Assembly: GCA_029287875.1 (NCBI GenBank)
Contig: JARFQH010000020.1
Location: forward strand, 1 to 5,011
Length of the DNA stretch: 5,011 bases
Direction of reading: 5' to 3'
DNA from: Desulfobacteraceae bacterium
Lineage (GTDB): Bacteria > Desulfobacterota > Desulfobacteria > Desulfobacterales > SG8-13
The translations under genes were made by a program, and so were the position numbers. Below are positions 1 to 5,011 of the stretch, piece after piece; position 1 is the stretch's first letter, and every line of letters starts with the position of its first letter. The notes beneath the pieces are model-generated. The model searched no databases. It worked only from the letters and a program-made list of their open reading frames with translations, and was not told the origin of the DNA.

Positions 1-164
1 GCAATCAACGCCAGCCCGTGGTAAAACATGTAGCGGGTGGCCAGATCGAAATTGGTGCCCCCGCCGAGCTGGGCGAGGGTCTCTATGAGGGCGTGAGCAC
101 TCAGGGCACCGGCGAGAACGGCCAACAAGCAAAACAGCGCCCCAAGGCTGATATAGAATTTCAT
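1..164 (-). CDS. DUF423 family small membrane protein, N-terminal part (runs off window)
   Basis: Reading leftwards from an ATG at 164-162, the frame stays open to the window edge for 54 codons. The translation begins MKFYISLGALFCLLAVLAGA and continues with an S-A-H-A-L stretch (residues 22-26) and, near the edge, T-R-Y-M-F-Y-H-G-L-A-L. This combination (one hydrophobic helix, a GA/SAH turn, then a YxxYHxLAL-type second segment) is typical of DUF423 (YgdD/TMEM256-like) inner-membrane proteins, usually about 125 residues, so more than half is missing here. The molecular function of the family is not established. It starts 24 bp after the cytochrome stop with no terminator between them, and a G-rich stretch (AGGGACG) lies about 7 nt before the ATG, so co-transcription and separate translation are likely. 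Family call fairly secure; function unknown. Confidence 0.8.
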   Translation of the reverse strand, partial: MKFYISLGALFCLLAVLAGALSAHALIETLAQLGGGTNFDLATRYMFYHGLALI

Positions 165-188
165 AGGTTTCGTCCCTGTCCAAATCGG

Positions 189-1697
189 TCACTGATTCTT
201 TTTGAGCTGTAAGTGGAGCGTATACCAGTCGCTGAGTTCGGCAATCGCCTGCGACTGTTGATACCGCCCGCCGGCAAAGACTCCGTAATCACCGCCGCCG
301 GCCATGGCCGAGGTAAACCGGATCGAATTGCCGTAAAACAGCCAGATCTGATGCCATTTTTTTTCAATGGCTTCGTCGAACGGGTTCTTGTCCCGCTCGA
401 GCCCTTCGGCCAGTCCGCTCTTCCAGATGTCGCGCATGAAACCGGTTGCCGTAAGGGTTTCGGCGTTCGACTCGGCAATGGTGTTTTCGAATTGCTTCCA
501 ATGCCCGATCACCCAGCCGGTACCGTGACAGTTCAGACAGATCTTCTGCATGGCCGCGGTCCGCTTTTGCATTTCATTTCCATCGATCAGGTAGGCCGTG
601 GCGAATCCACCGTTGAGGTCGGTCGGCAGCGGCTGTCCGTCCTGGTTGCGAATCACGGTCGTGTCGGGTGATTTGGGGTGCGGATGGGCGTAGATCAGGC
701 CGTAAATTCGCCATGGCAGGCGGTTGTTCATCTGATGGCTGCGCTCCGCGACGACCTCCCCGTCCGTGTTGACAAGCAGGCTCACGTGGCAGGTTGCGCA
801 GGTGGGCGCGGTGAAATCTTTGCCGATAGTCCACGGGACGGCCTGAAAGTCCCATGCATGGCCCATGGCCGACTGGATATTGCCGTGCTTGCTGGCCTCG
901 TAGACGGGAAAGGCCGGAACGTCGGGCCCCACGTGGCATTCCTTGCAGGTATAGGGCTTGCGGGCCATCTGGATCGAAAACTGGTGCCGGGTGTGGCAGG
1001 CCGCACACGACCCGCGGCTGCCGTCCAGGTTGATGCGGCCGACGCCTTGGTTCGGCCAGCCGCTGATGATGGGAAACTCGAGCTCGCCGGCCAACTCAGT
1101 ATTCCGCACCTCTTTTCCGACCACCTCGAGTTTGGTGCCGTGACAGTAATAGCAGGCTTCCGAAGCGGTGAGTGGATCGGCGGGGCTGTACGTCAAAGCG
1201 CCGTCCTTGCGCTGTGTTTTCCCGATGATACTGGTTTCGAGTTGCCGATAGACGGGGTTGCCCGACAGGTTCGTGTGGGCATGCGACATGATGTTTTGGG
1301 TGTACTGTCCGGCTTCCTCGCTGTGGCAGGTGGCACAGTCGTCCGGGCTCACGACGACGTGAACCTGGTAGCCGTTGTGTTCGAAAGTGTCGGCATGACG
1401 GTCGGGCCGCAGGGTATGGCATTCGGCGCAACCGACGACCGTATTTCTCAGCTCCTCGGGCACCGACGGGCTGGAAACTTTGCGGGCCAACCCATCAACG
1501 GCCATGGCCTGGGCCGGGGTTACCATCGAGTGGCGACTGCCGTGCCAGCCCTTGGCGATTCCGGGATGAACCGAGGCATGGCAGCCCAAGCATTCTTCAG
1601 TCGCCTGACTGACAGCAGCATCCGCGCAGAGGCCAGAGGCGACAGCAAGTCCGAGCAAAACCAGGCAGAGGAATCCGATAACCGCAGTTGCTTTCAT
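189..1697 (-). CDS. Secreted octahaem cytochrome c, hydroxylamine oxidoreductase (HAO) family
   Basis: The 502-residue protein has an N-terminal signal peptide (hydrophobic residues 5-23, probable cleavage near A25) and exactly eight CXXCH haem motifs, at residues 36, 90, 121, 182, 231, 251, 300 and 387, so it should be a periplasmic octahaem cytochrome. All eight are CXXCH; absence of CXXCK argues against NrfA, octahaem nitrite reductase and octahaem tetrathionate reductase. The segment from CAACHTRHQFS (231-241) through KECH, APTCATCH and LPWRIYGLIYAHPHPKSPD (327-345), plus the C-terminal NSIRFTSAMAGGGDYGVF (457-474), is HAO-like. By family analogy haem 4 (CYYCH, 182-186) would be the catalytic haem. 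Members oxidise hydroxylamine when a tyrosine cross-links that haem, or reduce nitrite/hydroxylamine when it does not; I cannot decide which without alignment. The ATG at 1697 is chosen because AAGGAG (1704-1709) sits 6 nt upstream and the signal peptide starts there; the longer frame to 1745 lacks such a site. DUF423 follows downstream. No quinol-oxidising NapC/NrfH-type partner is in the window. Confidence 0.9.
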   Translation of the reverse strand: MKATAVIGFLCLVLLGLAVASGLCADAAVSQATEECLGCHASVHPGIAKGWHGSRHSMVTPAQAMAVDGLARKVSSPSVPEELRNTVVGCAECHTLRPDRHADTFEHNGYQVHVVVSPDDCATCHSEEAGQYTQNIMSHAHTNLSGNPVYRQLETSIIGKTQRKDGALTYSPADPLTASEACYYCHGTKLEVVGKEVRNTELAGELEFPIISGWPNQGVGRINLDGSRGSCAACHTRHQFSIQMARKPYTCKECHVGPDVPAFPVYEASKHGNIQSAMGHAWDFQAVPWTIGKDFTAPTCATCHVSLLVNTDGEVVAERSHQMNNRLPWRIYGLIYAHPHPKSPDTTVIRNQDGQPLPTDLNGGFATAYLIDGNEMQKRTAAMQKICLNCHGTGWVIGHWKQFENTIAESNAETLTATGFMRDIWKSGLAEGLERDKNPFDEAIEKKWHQIWLFYGNSIRFTSAMAGGGDYGVFAGGRYQQSQAIAELSDWYTLHLQLKKNQ

Positions 1698-1840
1698 TGT
1701 GCACTCCTTGAGCAAACCGTTACGGGGCGTCACGCCACAAACCACCGGTGGGCGTACGGAAGGGTTTAGCCGTTTGTCGCCGACAGCGCGATCCGCTGCC
1801 GGACTGAATCCGCCGATCGCGTTTGAAAACCGACGATTTA
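1698..1840 (-). promoter_or_regulatory. Upstream region of the octahaem cytochrome, with two short palindromes
   Basis: This 143-bp stretch between the cytochrome start and the palindromic element must carry the minus-strand promoter unless transcription starts inside or beyond the element. I cannot assign a convincing -35/-10 pair or a sigma-54 site. Two short perfect dyads are visible: GGCG-TCA-CGCC at 1726-1736 and CCACCGGTGG at 1742-1751, 5 bp apart and 29-54 bp upstream of the ATG. They could be an operator or a 5'-UTR hairpin pair, but in GC-rich DNA dyads of this size arise by chance. No FNR-type TTGAT-N4-ATCAA site is seen. Confidence 0.25.
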
Positions 1841-1999
1841 AGGGTCACGGTAAGAAATAATTCCACACGATTGCGCCGGATTATGGTTTGTCTACAAGGC
1901 ACATCCACCTGCGCATATCGTGATACGTGTGGGTGGATGTAACGCAGTAGACGGGCCATAAGACAAGCAAGAGGTGGAATTATTTTTTGCCGGGGCCCT
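1841..1999. mobile_element. 159-bp palindromic element with 26-bp imperfect terminal inverted repeats (MITE-like or structured RNA)
   Basis: The outer 26 bp (1841-1866) match the reverse complement of 1974-1999 at 22 of 26 positions, including a perfect 12-bp AAATAATTCCAC/GTGGAATTATTT core. Inward, 1881-1895 pairs with 1947-1961 (12 of 15), and 1901-1920 pairs with 1921-1940 (15 of 20, perfect in ACATCCACC/GGTGGATGT), so the whole element can fold into one long hairpin with two internal loops. TAAGGGT occurs at 1839-1845 and again at 1999-2005, a possible target duplication that overlaps the repeat ends. There is no transposase frame; the only long frame across it is a mirror artefact. It sits in a divergent spacer, as expected for a MITE. 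It could instead be a non-coding RNA hairpin; mismatch polarity (see findings) favours a folded plus strand. Confidence 0.65.
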
Positions 2000-2016
2000 A
2001 AGGGTATTGTCATAAT
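1987..2016 (+). promoter_or_regulatory. Putative sigma-70 promoter reading out of the palindromic element
   Basis: TTGCCG (1987-1992, four of six to TTGACA) lies inside the right terminal repeat, and CATAAT (2011-2016, five of six to TATAAT) lies just outside, with an 18-bp spacer. Transcription would begin near 2023 and run rightwards through the 11-codon frame into the metallo-beta-lactamase gene, giving a leader of about 175 nt. If correct, the element supplies the -35 box. Motif match only. Confidence 0.4.
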
Positions 2017-2058
2017 GAATATTCGATCAGACATCAACCCCAAAAAGGAGAAACCACA

Positions 2059-2094
2059 ATGGGTCTCATCAGGTTTTGTCGAGAACTCGTCTAA
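2059..2094 (+). CDS. Possible 11-residue leader peptide (MGLIRFCRELV)
   Basis: A run AAAAAGGAG (2042-2050) is followed after 8 nt by ATG and eleven codons ending in TAA, a textbook initiation region for a tiny frame. It lies about 36 nt downstream of the predicted transcription start and 102 nt upstream of the hydrolase GTG. The peptide has no run of one amino acid that would suggest classical attenuation, and no membrane segment. It may be a regulatory upstream frame, the surviving start of a decayed gene, or a chance occurrence. The quality of the ribosome binding site is the only argument for it. Confidence 0.3.
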   Translation: MGLIRFCRELV

Positions 2095-2103
2095 ACAATA
2101 TGG

Positions 2104-2148
2104 AAAAAAGGGGCATTTATAGATGGTCACAAGCGTGTTCCCCGTTTT
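2104..2148 (+). terminator. Weak hairpin followed by T-rich tract in the leader
   Basis: AAAAAAGGGG (2104-2113) can pair with CCCC-G-TTTT (2140-2148) across a 26-nt loop that itself holds a small CAC-AAGC-GTG stem; a T-rich tract follows to about 2155. Placed after the 11-codon frame and before the hydrolase gene, it could act as an intrinsic terminator or attenuator. The stem is short and the loop long, so it may be nothing. Confidence 0.2.
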
Positions 2149-2196
2149 GTTGTTTGTCCTGACGTGTTATAGGGGATCGATCGAGGAGGAAGAGCA

Positions 2197-2859
2197 GTGA
2201 AAATCATCGAAGATCTCTGGCAGGTCGGAGGAGAAGGTTTCACGGCGCCGGGGGATGCAGCCGTTTACATGGTCCGCTTCAGACATCAGGCGGCCCTGAT
2301 CGATGCCGGCTGCGGGCCGGGCCACCGGCAGCTGGTGGACAACGTGTCTGCATGTCTGCCGCCCGGGACGGACATCACCCGCCTCCTTCTCACCCACTGT
2401 CACTTCGACCACACCGGCGGTGCCGCGGCCATCCGCGACCACTATGGTTGCCGCATCACAGCCCACGCAAAAGATGCCGTTTATCTGGAGGCGGGGGATA
2501 GCGACGTCACAGCCGCCTCCTGGTATGGCGCCCGCATGCTGCCGCTGCGGATAGATGAAAAGATCACCTCAGACCGGGAAACCATTCCGTTTGGCAGCGG
2601 CGAGGTGATCGCCTATCACTGCCCCGGCCACTCACCAGGCTCGCTGGTTTATACCGCAGTCCTCGCGGGACAGACCGTGTTGTTCGGCCAGGACATCCAC
2701 GGTCCCCTCCACCCTTCCCTGCTCTCGGACCGCAGCCAATACCGCAACTCGCTGAAGTTCCTGCTGAGCCTCGAAGCCGACATCCTCTGCGAGGGCCACT
2801 TCGGCGCTTACAAGGGAAGCGAAAATGTCCAAAATTTCATCCGACAGTATCTCTATTAA
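2197..2859 (+). CDS. Metallo-beta-lactamase-fold hydrolase (glyoxalase II-like)
   Basis: The 220-residue soluble protein contains the full metal-binding set of the metallo-beta-lactamase fold: T-H-C-H-F-D-H at 66-72 (H67, H69, D71, H72), H145 in CPGHSPGS (142-149), the bridging D166 in GQDIHG, and the last ligand H201 in CEGHFGAY. It should be a cytoplasmic hydrolase with a dinuclear zinc or iron site, most like the glyoxalase II/thioesterase branch. There is no signal peptide and no flavodoxin or rubredoxin domain, so it is not a flavodiiron protein. Substrate cannot be told from sequence. The GTG start at 2197 is preceded at 6 nt by GAGGAGGA (2183-2190), a strong site that decides the start, and the N-terminus (KIIEDLWQVGG) fits the family's first strand. 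It is transcribed divergently from the cytochrome and faces the DUF1989 gene tail to tail with 5 bp between stop codons, so no ordinary terminator fits between them. Confidence 0.88.
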   Translation: MKIIEDLWQVGGEGFTAPGDAAVYMVRFRHQAALIDAGCGPGHRQLVDNVSACLPPGTDITRLLLTHCHFDHTGGAAAIRDHYGCRITAHAKDAVYLEAGDSDVTAASWYGARMLPLRIDEKITSDRETIPFGSGEVIAYHCPGHSPGSLVYTAVLAGQTVLFGQDIHGPLHPSLLSDRSQYRNSLKFLLSLEADILCEGHFGAYKGSENVQNFIRQYLY

Positions 2860-2864
2860 TTATT

Positions 2865-3725
2865 TCACACCCCATGACTGCGCGTATAGGCTGACGGCTC
2901 GGGAGGCACCCATCTTAGCAGCATCTTCGAGTCGGGGCGATAGATCTCGACCCTCAGTGGGTAACAAGTCGCCGTATCGCTGGAGTGCTCCGTGCTGCAA
3001 TCGCCGCCGGGGCATGTCGAGAGCGCACCCAACAAATCGATCTCGGCGAAGAATTCGAGGTAATCGCCGGGGCGCACCGGGCTTGCCTTCATAAAATACT
3101 GATGCTTTTCATGGGTGAAACCAGTGCACATGAAGACGTTGAGCACATCATGCACATGTGCTTCGGCCCTATGCAGGGGTAGCCCGGTTTCAAAGGCCAA
3201 TGCGCGGGTCAAGTTTGAATGGCAGCAATAGTGATAATCTTGACCGCTCAGTAACCGGCTTGTATAAGGATCGCAGCGCGTACCGATCACGTCATGCACC
3301 CCGCCGCCATCAGCATCGAAACCATACCAATCGAGTGTGTCATAGGTAATCGTTGCCATCGGTCGCATGTGGGGAAAACTGCTCCACATATGGTCACCGG
3401 TAGATAGGTGAGTACCATGCAGCGCGCGGGTTTTACCACTGTAAAACCGTTCTGAAAGGTCATCCGCCGACCAGAGATTTAAATCGCCCACCTGTGGGCC
3501 ATCGACGCTGACGATCCGGAAAAAATTCCCTGAAGGAACGTGAAAGGTTTGGGCATCACGAGGCGGCACAATCACTTCATCCGTCAATTCCATCGTTTTG
3601 CGGGCGGCGGCATAGGTGGCCCTGTTCGGCTCGGGCAGGGTATCGACCGGGTAGCAGATCACGGGTTTTATTGCCCTGCGAGCGTCGGCATCGGCTGGAG
3701 CTTGGCTTTGGGGGGTGCGTTTCAT
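2865..3725 (-). CDS. DUF1989 / urea carboxylase-associated family protein
   Basis: This 286-residue cytoplasmic protein matches the DUF1989 (urea carboxylase-associated, UAAP) family: VGDLNLWSADDLSERFYSGK (79-98), LHGTHLSTGDHMWSSFPHMR (102-121), the glycine-rich DADGGGVHDVIGTRCDPYTS (137-156), CCHSNL (167-172), HVHDVLNVFMCTG (190-202), ASPVRPGDYLEFFAEIDLLG (214-233) and CPGGDCS (238-244). Conserved His and Cys residues (H103, H106, H144, C151, C238) are candidate metal ligands or catalytic residues. Some paired family members form carboxyguanidine deiminase (CgdAB) beside urea/guanidine carboxylase; this copy is alone, with no carboxylase, allophanate hydrolase or transporter in view, so its substrate is open. 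About 45 N-terminal residues precede the conserved core. The ATG at 3725 has AAGGT (3731-3735) 5 nt upstream, an acceptable site. No guanidine riboswitch is apparent to me upstream. Family call firm, function not. Confidence 0.85.
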   Translation of the reverse strand: MKRTPQSQAPADADARRAIKPVICYPVDTLPEPNRATYAAARKTMELTDEVIVPPRDAQTFHVPSGNFFRIVSVDGPQVGDLNLWSADDLSERFYSGKTRALHGTHLSTGDHMWSSFPHMRPMATITYDTLDWYGFDADGGGVHDVIGTRCDPYTSRLLSGQDYHYCCHSNLTRALAFETGLPLHRAEAHVHDVLNVFMCTGFTHEKHQYFMKASPVRPGDYLEFFAEIDLLGALSTCPGGDCSTEHSSDTATCYPLRVEIYRPDSKMLLRWVPPEPSAYTRSHGV

Positions 3726-3840
3726 CAGTTACCTTATATGATGAGGAAGATCAAAGGCGCCGGGTGTCGGGGAAGATGGCCACGCTTTGGGTGCTTTTGC
3801 AAGAAAACGGCGTCGAGCGCGATATAAAGGGAAAATTGGC

Positions 3841-3869
3841 TTGACATAGGATAAATGTTCGATTAGACA
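3841..3869 (+). promoter_or_regulatory. Promoter for the XRE-peptidase operon, giving a nearly leaderless transcript
   Basis: A perfect TTGACA (3841-3846) is followed at 16-17 bp by a weak -10 (TTAGAC at 3863-3868 or TAGACA at 3864-3869). Transcription would start at about 3875-3878, at or within a few bases of the repressor ATG. No Shine-Dalgarno sequence lies in 3860-3877, which agrees with a leaderless message. The strong -35 with a poor -10 suggests a controlled promoter. Confidence 0.5.
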
Positions 3870-3874
3870 GAACA
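3856..3874. promoter_or_regulatory. Inverted repeat TGTTC-N9-GAACA, likely repressor operator
   Basis: TGTTC (3856-3860) and GAACA (3870-3874) form a perfect 5-bp dyad with centres 14 bp apart. It overlaps the predicted -10 and start of transcription just ahead of the XRE gene. This is where an autoregulating XRE-type dimer would bind to block RNA polymerase. Binding by the neighbouring protein is inferred from position only. Confidence 0.4.
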
Positions 3875-3877
3875 GCC

Positions 3878-4255
3878 ATGCGCACGTCAAATGACACATT
3901 TGGAAGACTCCTGAGATCCCTTAGACTCGAGTCCGGGGTCGGTCTCAGGGAGTTGTCGCGACTAATCGAAAAGTCCCCGGGTTACCTGAGCGACGTGGAA
4001 TCGGGCAACGTTCCGCCTCCATCCAAAGAAACCATCGTTCAAATTGCCAACGCTCTGAATGTCGACAAAAAAACCCTGCTGAACGCAGCCAAAAAGATCG
4101 ATCCCGAGTTGTCGGAATATGTCGCCGAGCAGCCTCAGGTGGCGGATTTTTTGCGGATGGCCAAAGATCAAGAATTTAACGATGATGACTGGGACCGTCT
4201 GACCCAGCTGGCCAAGCTGTCAAAACTCGGCAAGGGCGAAGGGGGAAAAGTATGA
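3878..4255 (+). CDS. XRE-family (Cro/CI-type) transcriptional regulator, ImmR/DdrO-like partner of ImmA
   Basis: The 125-residue protein carries a canonical N-terminal Cro/CI helix-turn-helix domain (about residues 8-68): FGRLLRSLRLESGVGLRELS, then the turn and recognition helix in KSPGYLSDVESG (32-43), followed by TIVQIANALNV (52-62). The C-terminal half is charged and probably helical (DDDWDRLTQLAKLSKLGK, 102-119), as expected for a dimerisation or cleavage region. Its gene overlaps the downstream ImmA/IrrE peptidase by ATGA, so the two are translationally coupled. In ICEBs1 (ImmR/ImmA) and Deinococcus (DdrO/IrrE) such peptidases cleave the paired repressor; the same role here is inferred. 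The ATG at 3878 is taken as start because the HTH domain needs it, although no ribosome binding site precedes it. An inverted repeat over the promoter suggests autoregulation. It could alternatively be an antitoxin-type regulator, but no toxin gene is seen. Confidence 0.85.
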   Translation: MRTSNDTFGRLLRSLRLESGVGLRELSRLIEKSPGYLSDVESGNVPPPSKETIVQIANALNVDKKTLLNAAKKIDPELSEYVAEQPQVADFLRMAKDQEFNDDDWDRLTQLAKLSKLGKGEGGKV

Positions 4256-4947
4256 AGGTGCCCTGGCTTCCCAAGAGCGGCATCGAAGCAATAGCCGCAG
4301 ATGTCCTGGCAGGATACGAAGAGATGATCGGCGCTCCTGTTGCGCCGCCGATTCCAGTAGAAGACGTCATCGAAAGGTATCTCGATCTGAGGATCGGATT
4401 TATGGATTTCAAGAAAACCTACGGCTTCCACGGGGTTCTGGGTGCCATTTACGTGAAAGACCGCTTGATATATGCCGACAACGCCTTACTCGCGGATCAT
4501 TCCGAGGGCCGACTAAATTTTACCTTTGCACATGAAGCCGGCCACTGGGTGCTGCATCGAAAATTCGTAACTCATGCTGAAGATTCGCGTGCTGAAAGAA
4601 CCGAAATCATTTGCCGTAAGAAAGATGCGAAGAAGCCCGCCGAGTGGCAGGCTGATTTTTTTGCCGCCTGCCTGCTGATGCCGGAAAAATGGATTAAATC
4701 GGCTTTCGAGAAATCGATGGGCGCAAGGCCCCTGCTTCTTCACAACGAACAGCGCTCGTTATCCGGTTTCCTTTATATCGAACCCTGTGTGTGCAACTGG
4801 CCGATTATTGCCCGGTCGATTCAGAACACCGGCGGGTTTTCGAACGTGTCCAAGCAGGCGATCATCATAAGATTGCAGGAACTGGGCCTGGTCATAAATG
4901 AGACCACCGCAGAAATCGGCTGGCATCGCAAGCAGTTCGCAACCTGA
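4252..4947 (+). CDS. ImmA/IrrE family zinc metallopeptidase (M78/COG2856)
   Basis: The 231-residue protein has the zinc-peptidase signature FAHEAGHWVLHR (92-103; ligands H94 and H98, catalytic E95) and the downstream third-ligand region EWQADFFAACLLMP (131-144, E131), the standard ImmA/IrrE pattern. The N-terminal part (PIPVEDVIERYLDLRIGF, 33-50) and the L-G-A-I-Y strand at 63-67 are also family-like, and SKQAIIIRLQELGLV (200-214) is the usual helical segment after the catalytic domain. There is no signal peptide or membrane helix, so it acts in the cytoplasm, most plausibly cleaving the XRE repressor encoded just upstream in response to a signal. The start overlaps the repressor stop as ATGA, with a GAAGGGGG ribosome site about 6 nt upstream. 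The domain is complete and all key residues are present, so the pair looks functional. No GAF-like sensory domain is evident and the signal is unknown. Confidence 0.9.
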   Translation: MKVPWLPKSGIEAIAADVLAGYEEMIGAPVAPPIPVEDVIERYLDLRIGFMDFKKTYGFHGVLGAIYVKDRLIYADNALLADHSEGRLNFTFAHEAGHWVLHRKFVTHAEDSRAERTEIICRKKDAKKPAEWQADFFAACLLMPEKWIKSAFEKSMGARPLLLHNEQRSLSGFLYIEPCVCNWPIIARSIQNTGGFSNVSKQAIIIRLQELGLVINETTAEIGWHRKQFAT

Positions 4948-5011
4948 CCGATTCAAGGGTGCAAAAATTTTTATCCATTGCGTTCTATGGTATCGAACAG
5001 CTTCGGTTCAA
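4948..5011. other. Terminal 64 bp without a recognisable gene
   Basis: After the peptidase stop there is a GCAAAAATTTTTATCC stretch and an ATG at 4987 opening a frame that leaves the window after 8 codons without a ribosome binding site. GAAC-AGCTTCG-GTTC (4995-5009) is a tiny dyad. No convincing terminator, gene start or tRNA can be supported. Confidence 0.4.

Noticed and set aside
678..1769. Open frame of 363 codons on the plus strand opposite the cytochrome gene
   Set aside because: It is antisense to a gene with eight conserved haem motifs. Its translation shows no domain, and open antisense frames are common in GC-rich genes.
1720..2130. Minus-strand open frame of 136 codons across the divergent spacer
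   Set aside because: It runs through the palindromic element, has no ribosome binding site or recognisable domain, and its composition follows the inverted repeat.
3780..3815. Possible sigma-54 promoter around GGGTGCTTTTGCAAG
   Set aside because: The GG and GC elements are 8 bp apart, not the required 10, and the orientation and position do not fit a start.
4957..5011. GGTTCAA at the right edge resembling a tRNA T-loop
   Set aside because: The preceding 50 nt show no D-arm, anticodon arm or acceptor stem.
1..5011. CRISPR arrays, rRNA, integrase or toxin genes
   Set aside because: I found no regularly spaced direct repeats, no rRNA-like blocks, and no frame with integrase, transposase or known toxin motifs.

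Overview
The window looks like bacterial chromosome of moderately high GC from an organism that assembles multihaem cytochromes c. The main clue is a secreted octahaem cytochrome of the hydroxylamine oxidoreductase (HAO) family. Such proteins occur in nitrifiers and anammox bacteria, but HAO-like forms are also found in anaerobes such as Campylobacterota and Desulfobacterota. An anaerobic or microaerobic proteobacterium or desulfobacterium is my best guess; this is inference, because no phylogenetic marker is present.

Layout. On the minus strand at the left edge is the start of a DUF423 small membrane protein (1-164). It lies 24 bp downstream of the octahaem cytochrome (189-1697, minus), and the two probably form one transcript. 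A 499-bp divergent spacer (1698-2196) follows. It contains a 159-bp, nearly self-complementary element (1841-1999) that looks like a MITE-type insertion or a long RNA hairpin. It also contains a plausible outward promoter at the right end of that element and an 11-codon reading frame with a good ribosome binding site. Next are a GTG-started metallo-beta-lactamase-fold hydrolase (2197-2859, plus) and, facing it with only 5 bp between the stops, a DUF1989/urea-carboxylase-associated protein (2865-3725, minus). A 152-bp divergent spacer with a TTGACA promoter and a TGTTC-N9-GAACA inverted repeat leads into a two-gene plus-strand operon: an XRE-type repressor (3878-4255), overlapping by 4 nt an ImmA/IrrE zinc peptidase (4252-4947). 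The last 64 bp hold no gene I can support.

How the genes relate. Only two pairs are clearly linked: cytochrome with DUF423, and repressor with peptidase. The second pair resembles the ImmR/ImmA and DdrO/IrrE arrangement, in which the peptidase cleaves the repressor. No toxin, integrase or other obvious target gene is visible. The cytochrome (nitrogen oxides/hydroxylamine) and the DUF1989 protein (family linked to urea/guanidine nitrogen) may both touch nitrogen metabolism, but nothing in the sequence couples them. I see no complete new multi-gene system. The most unusual structure is the palindromic element at 1841-1999, whose arm mismatches are strongly biased to G-U pairs on the plus strand.
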